NCBI GenBank assembly: GCA_045643145.1
Contig: JAZUKG010000203.1
Span: forward strand, 11,292 to 75,291
DNA from: SVFI01 sp045643145
Lineage (GTDB): Bacteria; Bacillota; Clostridia; Lachnospirales; Lachnospiraceae
DNA: 64,000 bases
Direction: 5' to 3'
Part shown: piece by piece, positions 53,101-61,815 of the stretch
Position numbering within the stretch: the first letter of the stretch is position 1
Layout of the letters: each line of letters starts with the position of its first letter
Notes under the pieces: generated by a model
The model's input: only the letters and a program-made list of their open reading frames with translations
The model's database searches: none
What the model was told of the DNA's origin: nothing
Made by a program: the position numbers and the translations under genes

Positions 53101-54153
53101 ATTTTGGCTGTAATAATCAGATATGGAATATCTGCCGTCTCCCTGTATCTCCCAGCTTCTTTTTGGAAAAGTAAGCGTTTGCAAACTATTAAGTTTATTA
53201 AATTCCCCTACCTTGGTAATCTGACTTTGGGACAAATCAATCCGCGAAACAGACTCCGGAAGCGTAGCACGAAACGACAATGCCAGCTCCTTTATTTGCT
53301 GACCCGGAATAAAGTCTTCCGGAGTAGACATACCGGACTGATATGCCAGTGCTTTACCGGTCGAAACCTCATAAAAGCAGTTTGAACCGGTATCGATTTT
53401 ATAAGCATCATTACCTGTAGCCACTATCGTGCACGGACTTTGAAAAGCATCCTCAGCAATTTGATATGTACCCGGCGAAATACTGATTTTTCCGCTCAGT
53501 CTCGGAACCGATCCGAAATGAAATGCCTTACTTTCTATCTTTTCTACACCGTTTAATACCACTGTATACTCCGAAGCCTTGAAGCTGGAACTGTAAAACG
53601 CCTGTTTTCCTATTACCCCGGCAGTCGCTGTTACCTTCTTGGCATTATAATAATACGGCGAAAGACCATAGTATCCGATCGTATCAAACCCGGAGGCTTT
53701 GATTTCTGATAAATCACCAAAAATGCCATATTTATTCTGTCCCATATAGGTCAGATAACCCAGTACACAATCTTTGGATGAATCTCCCGTCAGGGTGAGT
53801 ATCCTGGTATTTTTATTGTACTGAGCGGTGAAATTTGAAGTAACCATATTCACAGAGCTTCCGTCTGTGCTGGTGGTATTGGAAATGTGTATGATATTTC
53901 CTTGTTCTAGCTGCCGATAAGCTTCTTCACTTAATGCTCCGTCCGCGGTCTCGTATACCGACAACATATCCGCAGATAAAGGCGCCTCTATACTGTCATA
54001 CCGAGGCATCACATCATATGCATATGTATTGAAACCGGGATAGCCTAAAATGCCCAAAGCAATCATACCGGCCAGAATCACAATCCGGCATCCTTTACGT
54101 ATGCCGTTATGTATGCCTGTATCATCACGTCTTTTATATTGCATCATTGACAT
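50140..54153 (-). CDS. BspA-type LRR surface protein with C-x2-C repeat modules
   Basis: 1337 residues. The start at 54153 has AGGAGG. An N-terminal hydrophobic segment (RIVILAGMIALGILGYPGFNTYA) predicts export. Residues about 100-500 are BspA-like (LRR_5) repeats such as GGCRELESVQGDLSSVVTVGMYAFQNTEKLQTISLP. Next comes an InlB_B-like module (YQVEYELNGGEQNDE ... PTRFGYDFMGWFAE). Then six copies of a small module with G-(Y/F)-(S/T)-G-x3-C-x2-C (about 770-1090), interleaved with TCTHKNA/CNHEK-type Cys-His stretches. After a Pro/Ser-rich spacer, another LRR block ends the protein. No LPXTG anchor is seen. Predicted adhesin or matrix protein, co-transcribed with the next one. Confidence 0.85.
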   Translation of the reverse strand: MSMMQYKRRDDTGIHNGIRKGCRIVILAGMIALGILGYPGFNTYAYDVMPRYDSIEAPLSADMLSVYETADGALSEEAYRQLEQGNIIHISNTTSTDGSSVNMVTSNFTAQYNKNTRILTLTGDSSKDCVLGYLTYMGQNKYGIFGDLSEIKASGFDTIGYYGLSPYYYNAKKVTATAGVIGKQAFYSSSFKASEYTVVLNGVEKIESKAFHFGSVPRLSGKISISPGTYQIAEDAFQSPCTIVATGNDAYKIDTGSNCFYEVSTGKALAYQSGMSTPEDFIPGQQIKELALSFRATLPESVSRIDLSQSQITKVGEFNKLNSLQTLTFPKRSWEIQGDGRYSISDYYSQNPSLVSVNNFEYCSNFEKCTSLFAADEKLKTITLPKGTREIPYYTFGGCRELESVQGDLSSVVTVGMYAFQNTEKLQTISLPNVKYIKDNAFFDSGLLEISFENAMEIGDGAFFHCPGMNHVYLPQATLIGRNVFSQIEINETEAVPIYQDSPNRNKTTLNWDIGSLAEKTQMSTNTTYLNLVHPGALSAESEMILGKGIRFLYQNDEKQKVYNKNNEQILSSYSVKYYDTQSEALVSGEMQVAQKVLYLKPATYIQAEYKIKGIDTGYEYKKQMGPLSYLPTTDLMIQKSYSGYEEIVWYTDENLTKPYHYREGCYPGSEVTLYAEKKPLVYQVEYELNGGEQNDENSDTYDYDHPLALANPTRFGYDFMGWFAEEDFSGEILHLLTKGDAFLYASWRDNHKDCYIKDERAATCTTEGYSGTTVCNVCDRQVSGNSLPIDANAHKKSQQKRGVKEPDYKEDGYTGDEYCLLCDEVLVKGEVIPKLICQHPKFTMEIIREATVLETGLMRYACLTKGCDYTYDEIIEVKECNHEKVRYVNEKPSSCLEEGFSGDVFCELCLKQIQTGERIPKLNTHADLLLRDVVSQNSCLIPGYTGDRYCSVCDTLIEPGQEIPAGGHRYVSEITKQASTLEEGEITYTCEKCMDQYTEVIPVVKEDCTHKNAERRNARSASCQKDGEGYSGDIFCLDCGQLLELGEVLARLSEHANIQIIGAASESCAAPGYTGDVYCMVCHELLSEGLVIPANEQLHEWKDLRVISQSTSTQEGQKAVYCQGCGQIEVVALPLAEPSKQPDQQPSVEPSGDINSGNASQAGMPSTVPSKAPAVIPSDSTSTTPGNKPGLTEEEKEDMLLHTQVVISSLLYQIVSKDEAQCMGLSKSKSSVSIPAEITVAGRKFKVTSIAKGAFRNSGVKSVTLNKNIKVIGSKAFYGCRKLGKVNMKKAKSVKKIGSKAFGNTRSITFTLPKAKAKAYQKLLKNKTVKPVFKIK

Positions 54154-54164
54154 AGATATCCTCC

Positions 54165-57100
54165 TTATTTGGTATATTTATTCTTTAACAATTTAGAATA
54201 GGCTGCCTGTTTACTGCTCGGCACTCGGATCAGCATTCCCTTTTTACATTTCTTAAATGCACTATCTCCGACCTTGCTTAAAACCTTGGATTTGATATTT
54301 ACATTTTTTAAGCTCTTGCAATTATAAAAAGCCTTCTTCTCAATCGTCATCACCTTTTTGGTAAGGGTAATTCCAGAAAGCTTTTTGCAGCCTTCAAATG
54401 CACTGGCCTTAATCGTAGTAATCCCGCTTCCCGGCTTTACCTTGTTTAGCTTTTCGCATTTATAAAAGGCTTTCGTACCGATGGTCGTAACCTTATTTTT
54501 AAAGCTGACACTCTGCAGATTTTTACATGCATAAAAGCATTTGGCAGGAATGGTTGTCAGGTTCTTTTTAAATGCCGCATTTTTCAGCTGAGTGCATCGT
54601 ATAAAACCGGCTTTTCCGATAGTAGTTAATCCCTCTCCAAATGTAGCACTTGCTAACTTTTTACAGTCGCTAAATACATAGATTCCCATTTTCAACAAAC
54701 TATTCGGAAGCTTGATTCCTGTCAGGGAAACACACTTTGCAAAGGCATAATCACCAATCGATAAAAGACCCTCTTCAAAGCTAATCTTTGCTATCTTTTC
54801 ACATTGGTAAAAGCTGTAATTACCAATATCCTTCAAACTCTTTGGGAATGCCAGCGCTGTCAGTGCAGTATCTTTCGCAAAGGCATAATTTCCAATCTGC
54901 GCCAGATTTTCTCCAAAGGTAACCTTCTTTAGATTCTTACAATCCTGAAAAGCCGAATCTCCGATTTTGACAATATTTTTTCCCAGCTCTACTTCTTCGA
55001 TACTGGAATTTTGATAAAATGCTTTATTTGAAATTTCTGAAATGCGATAGATTTGTCCGTCCACGGTTACCGTATCCGGAATATAGATTTTCTTTTCCTG
55101 AGTAGCAGCATACTGAATCAGAAAGTTTCCGTCTTCGCCTGCTACAATCTCATATGTAACATTACCCAGGGAAATACTGATTGGATGTCCCTGATTTTGT
55201 CCCTGGGCGAGTACCTGCGTACTCATTTTATAGGTCGCGGTCAAAGTGACATTTGCTGCAGGTGCAAAATAGCTTCCGGCTTCATAAATACTACCCTTGG
55301 CATCCTGCCATCCGGCAAAAGTATATTTGGTGAGTTCACTGCTGCCATCAGGCAAAATCTTGTTCGTATCTGCTTTGTTAGCCGCAGGCAACATACAGTA
55401 TGCCTGATTATCATCCCACTGTGCATAGAGAATCACATTGTCTTCTGTCTGACCGAGTCTTGAAAAGGTGTCATTTTCTTTATAAAAGCTGCCGCTTCCG
55501 TCAGCCATGGTATTCCACCCTTTAAACTCACTATATAAAGTCAGAACAGAATTTTCTGTTTCTCCTCCATCTGCATCCAAAGTAATGCTTACACTTTTTA
55601 TAAATCCATTTGCCTGTGTGGTATAGATTCCGTCATACAACAGTCCGTCCTGCGAAGGAGTCGTTCCCTCCGTTGCACCGTTTCGATCATAGCTGACATT
55701 ATAGGTTTTCGGTCTCCATACTGCTTCTGCCAAAACCTCACCGCCTGTAGCAATGTTCTTTACCTCCTGACCGGCTTCGTAAATGTTACTGCCGATTCTC
55801 CAGCCTCCAAACACATACCCGTCTCTGGTCGGTGCCTCGGCTAAAGATCCGTTCTCATCATAAAGGTATTCCATTCGCTCTACCGGCGTACCTCCCATAC
55901 TGTCATAACGGATATAGTACGGATTGGCTTTCCACAGGGCCGTCGCACTTACCATAGCATGTTCCTGCGTCGTTAAGTTTCGTACCGTTTCACCCGCACT
56001 ATAGGTTTTATCTGCTATTTTCCAGCCTAAAAACTGATAACCCTGGCGATTTGGCGCCGCTGCCAGCTTGACATCCTGACCATAAACACAGCTCGTATTT
56101 GCCACGCTGCTGCCACCCTCAGAGCTGTATACAATCGTATACTGATTTGCACTCCAGTTTGCTACTGCATCGATTTGAGCCGCCTGTTCAGCAGCAAAAT
56201 TCGCTTTTATTACCTTTTGCTCGCCGCCGTATACCTTACCCAGTATGGTCCAGCCGTCAAAATGATAGCCGGCCTTTACCGGCGCTTTGGCCAGCGTAAT
56301 ATCACTGTTATAGCTGCAGCCCAGCTGACTTAACAGAGTCTGGTCCGACTTAAAGTTGATTTTGTACTGAATCGGCACAAAGTTGATTTTATAGCTCGGT
56401 CCGCTTTGCGGCTTATAAGCAGTTTTCCCATCTCCGTTTTCATCTCCAAACAGATAAGCTACATTCATAAATGCCAGCACATCCTCTGTTTTTGCCGGTG
56501 AAGTACTGTCTCCAAAATTTTTGATGGTTCCGTTTTTGATGGCTGTCTGAAAATCCGACTGGTAATAATAAAGACTCAGAATTCCCTTTGTATATTCACT
56601 GCCTCCTTCCACCTTATTTTCAGGTCTGACTGCTTCATAGGTGGCCGTATATCCTAAAGGCTTGGTAAAACGGTTTCTTCTGGCAAAGATATAAAAATTC
56701 TGATGCGACGCATCTGCATCGGAAGCATGATAGCCATAGGTATTTCTGAGACTTACCGAAGTAGTTGCATCCAAATTTTTATTCCAGTCCAGGGTGAAAT
56801 TCCCGCCTGTATATGCATTGGTCTCTGCTACCGTCAGCTTGTAGGCTGTCTTTCCGGTGCTCTGTCCGCTAAGCCCGGTTCCGTTTGCAGCCGTATTCCC
56901 TGTAATATCTACCGTGACCATTCCGATACTGTTACCGTTTTCATAAAACTTGTAAAAATACTTTCCGCTGTTTTGCATCATGATGACTCTGCCTTTTCCC
57001 GGCATAGACATCGCCTGCTCAATGGCGTATTCATAATATTCCATGGTCTCTTCCCAGACGAGCTCAGGTTCTTCGCTCCCGGTCAGATCCTCCTCGGGTC

Positions 57101-57383
57101 TATACTCATATTCGGAAACGATGGTTTCCTCATGCAATGCACTTTCTCTTTCCAAAAGCTCATTGAATGTTTGCTCATCCATGTCAAGCAGCCAGGTTCC
57201 AACCTCCTGCGCTGTATGATTGTGAACAAAATCATTAATATCCTCGATTTCCTCCAGGCTGTTTTCGCTCAGAGAAAGAGTGCCCTCTAAATTGGCATCC
57301 TGTGCCCTGATTACAAAAGGCACACTAAATAAACTTCCTGCCAAAAGGGCGCAAAAAGTCCATAGTTTTGCTTTTTTAAACAT
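54165..57383 (-). CDS. BspA-type LRR surface protein with InlB_B repeats
   Basis: 1072 residues. GGGAGG precedes the ATG. The signal peptide is FKKAKLWTFCALLAGSLFSVPFVIRAQDA. Residues about 35-330 are a unique N-terminal domain. About 330-640 hold four InlB_B (Listeria-Bacteroides) modules with the recurring APVKAGYHFDGWTI / APNRQGYQFLGWKI / APTRDGYVFGGWRI pattern. From about 740 to the end there are some 13 LRR_5 repeats (KIGDSAFQDCKNLKKVTFGENLAQIGNYAFAKDTALTALAFP). The last basic repeat type (KKAFYNCKSLKNVNIKSKV) also ends the downstream protein, so the two are related. No sortase motif is seen. Expressed first in the two-gene unit, behind a leader that looks like an attenuator. Confidence 0.88.
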   Translation of the reverse strand: MFKKAKLWTFCALLAGSLFSVPFVIRAQDANLEGTLSLSENSLEEIEDINDFVHNHTAQEVGTWLLDMDEQTFNELLERESALHEETIVSEYEYRPEEDLTGSEEPELVWEETMEYYEYAIEQAMSMPGKGRVIMMQNSGKYFYKFYENGNSIGMVTVDITGNTAANGTGLSGQSTGKTAYKLTVAETNAYTGGNFTLDWNKNLDATTSVSLRNTYGYHASDADASHQNFYIFARRNRFTKPLGYTATYEAVRPENKVEGGSEYTKGILSLYYYQSDFQTAIKNGTIKNFGDSTSPAKTEDVLAFMNVAYLFGDENGDGKTAYKPQSGPSYKINFVPIQYKINFKSDQTLLSQLGCSYNSDITLAKAPVKAGYHFDGWTILGKVYGGEQKVIKANFAAEQAAQIDAVANWSANQYTIVYSSEGGSSVANTSCVYGQDVKLAAAPNRQGYQFLGWKIADKTYSAGETVRNLTTQEHAMVSATALWKANPYYIRYDSMGGTPVERMEYLYDENGSLAEAPTRDGYVFGGWRIGSNIYEAGQEVKNIATGGEVLAEAVWRPKTYNVSYDRNGATEGTTPSQDGLLYDGIYTTQANGFIKSVSITLDADGGETENSVLTLYSEFKGWNTMADGSGSFYKENDTFSRLGQTEDNVILYAQWDDNQAYCMLPAANKADTNKILPDGSSELTKYTFAGWQDAKGSIYEAGSYFAPAANVTLTATYKMSTQVLAQGQNQGHPISISLGNVTYEIVAGEDGNFLIQYAATQEKKIYIPDTVTVDGQIYRISEISNKAFYQNSSIEEVELGKNIVKIGDSAFQDCKNLKKVTFGENLAQIGNYAFAKDTALTALAFPKSLKDIGNYSFYQCEKIAKISFEEGLLSIGDYAFAKCVSLTGIKLPNSLLKMGIYVFSDCKKLASATFGEGLTTIGKAGFIRCTQLKNAAFKKNLTTIPAKCFYACKNLQSVSFKNKVTTIGTKAFYKCEKLNKVKPGSGITTIKASAFEGCKKLSGITLTKKVMTIEKKAFYNCKSLKNVNIKSKVLSKVGDSAFKKCKKGMLIRVPSSKQAAYSKLLKNKYTK

Positions 57384-57460
57384 ACTAATCCTCCCATTAT
57401 GAAATTTGTTTTTAAATTTTACATTGTGAATTCGTTTGGCAGAAATGCCGTGTTTGATTT

Positions 57461-57524
57461 GAAAAAAGAATATTAGCCTGCCGCGGTCAAGCTAAATGCA
57501 GCAGGTAGCTTTCACTACCTGCTG
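57461..57524 (-). promoter_or_regulatory. Attenuator-like leader: antiterminator/terminator pair
   Basis: On the minus strand: hairpin A CAGCAGGTAG-TGAAAG-CTACCTGCTG (57524-57499, perfect 10 bp), then hairpin B TTAGCTTG-ACCGCGG-CAGGCTAA (57495-57473, 8 pairs) followed by TATTCTTTTTTC. The 3' strand of A (CCTGCTGC) can instead pair with GCGGCAGG in B over 8 bp, destroying both. This is the layout of a transcriptional attenuator. Ligand and class unknown. Confidence 0.5.
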
Positions 57525-57547
57525 ATATGGATTCACTTGTGCTTGTG

Positions 57548-57576
57548 AGTATAGCAAATGACATTTTATTTGTCAA
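57548..57576 (-). promoter_or_regulatory. Promoter of the two LRR protein genes
   Basis: Minus-strand -35 TTGACA (57576-57571), 17-bp spacer, -10 TATACT (57553-57548). The -35 overlaps the last codons of the upstream 848-residue gene. The start near 57541 is 17 bases before the attenuator. Confidence 0.8.
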
Positions 57577-60112
57577 CATAGGTAAAGAACTGATTTCCGT
57601 TTGACTGGAAGAAATCCGTAGAATCATTCATACCCATTTTAGAAATTGTTTTACTGATCGGGTTAAAGATTACGGTATTAAATTCGTTGTAACCGACAAT
57701 TAATACTGCATTTCCGTCATTTAAAATTGCCATGACCGGAATATCCTTTCCGACATAATACAATACACTGCTGAGCGAACAGCCGGTCAAATCCAAGACC
57801 TCTTTATTCTCCAGATTATCTTTTAAAATGGAGTAGAAATTTCGTCCTCTGTCTAATAGATTCTGGCTGTTTTGATTGTAGCCCTCGTATTGCAAAATAG
57901 TATCCAGACAGTTTGCAAGTGCTGTTGCATCTTCACTAACACTGTCTGTCGTAATTCTCATAATCTGATTTTTTACAGGTCGGTTACTCTTTTCCCAGAT
58001 CACCGTTCCCGTATCGGACAATACATATCCAAAGCTTTCATCTGCTGATAAAACCGCTTCCGAAGCAAAGGACAGCATACCGCTGAGTCCGTATTTATCA
58101 AAGGTATAGAAATGCATTTCCTGATTTTCGCTCTTTGGCAGGATAATGCTTCTCTCACCCTCATACATAACCTGTTTTGGTGTCAGATTTTTCATCTGAT
58201 TTGGCTTAAAGTTATTCTTGGCAGCAATCTGAATAATCTTTTCATAATCCTGCGTAGCGATTACTTCCAATTCATTTTTGGTAGCATTCGCTTCTACATC
58301 ATTCATAATCTGATCATCATCTGTCACAGGGTAATTCTCGCCCTCACCCTTGTGTACGCGGCGCTTTAATACAATCTGATTTTCCAAAACATACGCAGAG
58401 GTTACATAGTAGCCATCCTTTTCATATGTCTTTAAAATCTTGCCTCTTTCATCCTGGATAAACACTCGATCCATCAGGAAAAGCTCATTTCCCAAATAAT
58501 CACGATAGCTCAGACTTTTTGGAGCCTGACCATAAATCAGGTCCTCATTCATAAATCCCAGAGGCATAATATAACGATCTTTGCCGGCTAATACATCCAT
58601 CTGATTACCGGTATTTAAGTTAAGCAGTGCTAATTTATTACATTTATAGATATCCTTGTTTTCATCCAGTGTCTGCCATACAATCATACGATTGGAATCG
58701 GATACATAGTAGCTTCCGCTGGTCAGTCCGTCTACAATTATCTCATAGCGCTTTCCGGTAAGGTCGATCTGATACAGACAGTCATAAAGCAAAAGGAAGA
58801 GCTTGTTATGATTGTTCACATAGGATAATCTTTCCACATTCTTTTTCAAAAGTGAAGCAGACCCGGAGAACGGAATATACACCTCTTCTTCAATCGTATT
58901 TACCATACTGTTAAAGTAATAGCAGGCAATTCCCACGCTTCCTTCATGATTACCACGGTTCATATATCCGTAAACCAAAAATCTGGTATTTCCGGTTTCA
59001 TCCACACTCAGAATATCGATGTCCATATTCTGATAATAGTCTCTCTCATCCTGATTGTTTTCATCATAAAAACCAAACAAAAGTGCCAGTTTATTATCCG
59101 TCTGATTGAAATGATACAAACAACCTTCCTTTACAAAGGCGAGAATATTTCCGTCTTCACTTTCCTGCATCTTGATATTTTCATCTGAAATACCCAGAGA
59201 AATCTTGTTTCCGGTAAAGGAGCTGGCATCCGCATTAAAGATAGAATTCATATCTCTCTCATAATCCAAAAGATACATTCTCTCTCTTCCGAAACGGACA
59301 AAATAGTATTCACTGACATTGTAATGCTCATCCATCAGCTGATTATTCAATAACAGTCTGTATCTAAGCTCAATTCTGGATACATTCGAATTGATACGTC
59401 TGATAAATATCTGCGGCTCTGTTTCCTTTTGCACAGCCAGATTGCCCCAGGTAATCTGTGAAAAGCTGGAATGAATATTTACCTTGTGATATGTGGTATT
59501 GTCACCTTCTGAGTTTGATTCCAGATATTTTGTCAGTTCTTTGGCTCTATCCTTGTCAAAGGTTCTGGTATGGAAATCCAAAACAAAGTCCAGGTGATCC
59601 TTTAGATGAAAATCTTCATTGGCATATACAATCGTTGTATAATAATAAAAATCCTGTCCTAAAGTACCTTCTAAATGGATACAGAGCGAATAATCCTCGC
59701 CATCCTCCAAAAGGTCTTTTATACTGATCTTCATGGTGATCATGTCACTGGTTTGCAAATAATCTTCAACCTTTGTATTCTCAATCAGTCTGTCACCCAG
59801 TGCATTTCGAACTTCAAAATCTATCGCTTTAATAAACGTTCCGTAGGTATTAATCTGGAACGATAAATCTCTGTTTTTAGAAGTAATCGGAATCATGGTA
59901 TCTGTCTGATACGCATTTTCCATTTTTTGATTATATCCATATAAAGGATTGATGAGTCTGGCATCATTCTGCATATATACCACAGGAAAAGTAGCCGGAG
60001 CCATCTCCTGCGTCATATCTGTATTACCCTGATTCATAAAGTGATCCACACCAATAATCGACAGGATAAAAAATACGATCCCAAATATGATCTTAAATAT
60101 CGCTCTTTTCAT
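57566..60112 (-). CDS. Membrane-anchored extracytoplasmic protein with degenerate C39-like tail
   Basis: 848 residues. One N-terminal span (about 5-24, FKIIFGIVFFILSIIGVDHF) anchors it, with the rest outside. Residues about 30-560 are beta-rich with blade-like repeats (YYVSDSNRMIVWQTLDENKDIYKCNKLALLNLNTG), perhaps a propeller. The last 120 residues resemble a C39-type papain fold: Cys735 in ANCLDTILQYEG, and NAVLIVGYNEFNTVIFNP, where C39 peptidases have a His (Asn801 here) and Asp/Asn-Pro (Asn817). The catalytic His is thus missing. GAGGAAAC precedes the ATG, which overlaps the methyltransferase gene by 20 bp. Lachnospiraceae genomes carry similar proteins as far as I recall, but no function is known. 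Confidence 0.65.
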   Translation of the reverse strand: MKRAIFKIIFGIVFFILSIIGVDHFMNQGNTDMTQEMAPATFPVVYMQNDARLINPLYGYNQKMENAYQTDTMIPITSKNRDLSFQINTYGTFIKAIDFEVRNALGDRLIENTKVEDYLQTSDMITMKISIKDLLEDGEDYSLCIHLEGTLGQDFYYYTTIVYANEDFHLKDHLDFVLDFHTRTFDKDRAKELTKYLESNSEGDNTTYHKVNIHSSFSQITWGNLAVQKETEPQIFIRRINSNVSRIELRYRLLLNNQLMDEHYNVSEYYFVRFGRERMYLLDYERDMNSIFNADASSFTGNKISLGISDENIKMQESEDGNILAFVKEGCLYHFNQTDNKLALLFGFYDENNQDERDYYQNMDIDILSVDETGNTRFLVYGYMNRGNHEGSVGIACYYFNSMVNTIEEEVYIPFSGSASLLKKNVERLSYVNNHNKLFLLLYDCLYQIDLTGKRYEIIVDGLTSGSYYVSDSNRMIVWQTLDENKDIYKCNKLALLNLNTGNQMDVLAGKDRYIMPLGFMNEDLIYGQAPKSLSYRDYLGNELFLMDRVFIQDERGKILKTYEKDGYYVTSAYVLENQIVLKRRVHKGEGENYPVTDDDQIMNDVEANATKNELEVIATQDYEKIIQIAAKNNFKPNQMKNLTPKQVMYEGERSIILPKSENQEMHFYTFDKYGLSGMLSFASEAVLSADESFGYVLSDTGTVIWEKSNRPVKNQIMRITTDSVSEDATALANCLDTILQYEGYNQNSQNLLDRGRNFYSILKDNLENKEVLDLTGCSLSSVLYYVGKDIPVMAILNDGNAVLIVGYNEFNTVIFNPISKTISKMGMNDSTDFFQSNGNQFFTYVDK

Positions 60113-61292
60113 AGTTTCCTCTTAATAAATCTGCCAGTGTCTGACCGGTGTGCAGCTCTCCTAACAGACCATCCACGTTTTCCATAGTCATGGTTTTCTT
60201 TCGCATACCCTCTTTTTTTACGCCTCGAAGCAAAATATTTTTGGGTGTATGCTCCATATCAATAAATTCGAGCACCTGTGTTTCATAGCCGCTCATTTCC
60301 ATAAGATTCGCACGAACCGCATCTGTTAACAGTGCACTCATTCGCTCCTTGATCAGTCCATACTTTAATACAGGAGCCAACAAATCATTTTTTATATTTT
60401 TATTTATTTCATGCTGACAGCAAGGTACGGATAAAATGACTTTCGCATTCCAGCCGATGGCTTTAGCAATGGCATAGTCTGTTGCCGTATCACAGGCATG
60501 CAGAGTGACAACCATATCAATTTCATCTTTATCCTTGTAATCTTTGATATCTCCCTGCAAAAAAGTTAGTTTTTGATAACCATATTTTTTCGCAAGTTCA
60601 TTGCAGTTTTTGATAACCTCAGTTTTCAAATCAAGTCCGATAACCTCGATATCATATCCCATTTTTTCCTTTAGATAATAATACATAGCAAAAGTAAGGT
60701 ATGACTTACCGCATCCGAAATCCAGAATGGAAATCGTTCTGTTTTTATCAAGTGCAGGTAAAATATCCTCTATAAATTCCAGGAAACGATTGATTTGACG
60801 AAATTTGTCATACCTTTTGGATACGATTTTGCCTTCCCGGGTAAAGACTCCCAAGTCCTCTAAAAACGGGACTTTTTCGCCTTCCTGAATGATATATTTT
60901 TTCTGTTTATTATGACTCAGACGCTCTTTTCCTGCCTGAGCATTTTGCGTTTTCTTCTTGACAGTCACAGTCCCTTTCTTACTGATCAGTACATTTGCCT
61001 GACAGCTTTCAGAAGTTAGCTGCAGCTGACCAAATCGATTTTCGAGCATATTCAAAATACGATCTGCGATTTCCTCTTTGCTGTAATTTGTATGAAAAAC
61101 CTGATTATTTGCATACAAAGTTTCCTGAAACATTAATTTTTGGGCAATCAGAATCGGACGCACCTTGACCTTGTCCGGTGCGATAGTATCCTGCATCTCA
61201 CCAGCCTGACCTTTCTTTTGTACATTACTTATCACAATCTGTATCAGGCTTTCATTTAATTGTTCATCTAACAGCTTTTGTATCTTTTCCAT
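60093..61292 (-). CDS. Class I SAM-dependent methyltransferase (RRNAD1/METTL25-like)
   Basis: 399 residues, cytoplasmic. The first 150 residues are a basic, helical region of unknown role. The Rossmann methyltransferase follows: motif I ISILDFGCGKSYLTFAMYYYL (about 187-207), motif II VIGLDLKTEVI, LQGDIKDY, then VTLHACDTATDYAIAKAI and ILSVPCCQHEI. The HACDTATD and PCCQHE pairs mark the Methyltransf_32 (PF13679) group, whose eukaryotic relatives are RRNAD1 and METTL25; an RNA substrate is therefore plausible but unproven. AAGGAAAC precedes the ATG. It overlaps the start of the 848-residue gene by 20 bp, so they are coupled. Confidence 0.85.
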   Translation of the reverse strand: MEKIQKLLDEQLNESLIQIVISNVQKKGQAGEMQDTIAPDKVKVRPILIAQKLMFQETLYANNQVFHTNYSKEEIADRILNMLENRFGQLQLTSESCQANVLISKKGTVTVKKKTQNAQAGKERLSHNKQKKYIIQEGEKVPFLEDLGVFTREGKIVSKRYDKFRQINRFLEFIEDILPALDKNRTISILDFGCGKSYLTFAMYYYLKEKMGYDIEVIGLDLKTEVIKNCNELAKKYGYQKLTFLQGDIKDYKDKDEIDMVVTLHACDTATDYAIAKAIGWNAKVILSVPCCQHEINKNIKNDLLAPVLKYGLIKERMSALLTDAVRANLMEMSGYETQVLEFIDMEHTPKNILLRGVKKEGMRKKTMTMENVDGLLGELHTGQTLADLLRGNYEKSDI

Positions 61293-61325
61293 ATCGTTTC
61301 CTTTTTTATTTCGCTAGTTCCTATT

Positions 61326-61727
61326 TTAACCATGATAGAAAGCTATCGTCAAGTCCTCGTCAGAGTTCTCCTGTCTGCATTTCATAATCTCACTTACCAT
61401 CAAAAGGAATACATAATCGTATATCCATTCACTGCGAATCAGTTTTTGATAGTCCGGCGATTCACTATCCGCTTTTTTCTTTAAATCATCCACAAAATCC
61501 TGTGTCATTTTTCGAAGCATCAATTCATCCGGATATTCATCATAGACAAAGCTTCCTTCGTAATCGATCAGATGGATTCTGTCCGCAATCTGCTTTACCA
61601 GTTTTTTGACAGACATCGGAAACATCTGTCTGAAATACTCTAAATCCTTTTTATACGCGCAGGACTGTTCAAATATATGGCTCGGATAAGTCAGATAAAA
61701 CGGCAAAGTATTCAGTTCCTTCATCAT
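61326..61727 (-). CDS. Small hypothetical cytoplasmic protein
   Basis: 133 residues, no signal peptide or membrane span. The sequence is helical and acidic-basic mixed, with no motif I recognise; phrases such as LPFYLTYPSHIFEQ and FPMSVKKLVKQIADRIHLIDYEGSFVYDEYPDELMLRKM suggest a compact conserved domain rather than a spurious frame. AAAGGTG precedes the ATG (a second ATG follows at once). It lies 33 bp upstream of the methyltransferase gene and 89 bp after the ATP synthase genes, separated from them by a strong terminator, so it is probably first in the unit 61727-57566. No function can be assigned. Confidence 0.7.
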   Translation of the reverse strand: MMKELNTLPFYLTYPSHIFEQSCAYKKDLEYFRQMFPMSVKKLVKQIADRIHLIDYEGSFVYDEYPDELMLRKMTQDFVDDLKKKADSESPDYQKLIRSEWIYDYVFLLMVSEIMKCRQENSDEDLTIAFYHG

Positions 61728-61779
61728 TTCACCTTTTCTCTTTTTGTTATCTTATGCAAAGGAGAATGATATGGAAACA

Positions 61780-61808
61780 AAACACCTACTCCAAAGAGTA
61801 GGTGCTTT
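61780..61808 (-). terminator. Terminator of the ATP synthase operon
   Basis: Minus strand AAAGCACCTACTC - TTTG - GAGTAGGTGTTTTGTTT; a 9-10 bp stem directly after the atpC stop codon. Confidence 0.9.
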
Positions 61809-61815
61809 ATCATTT

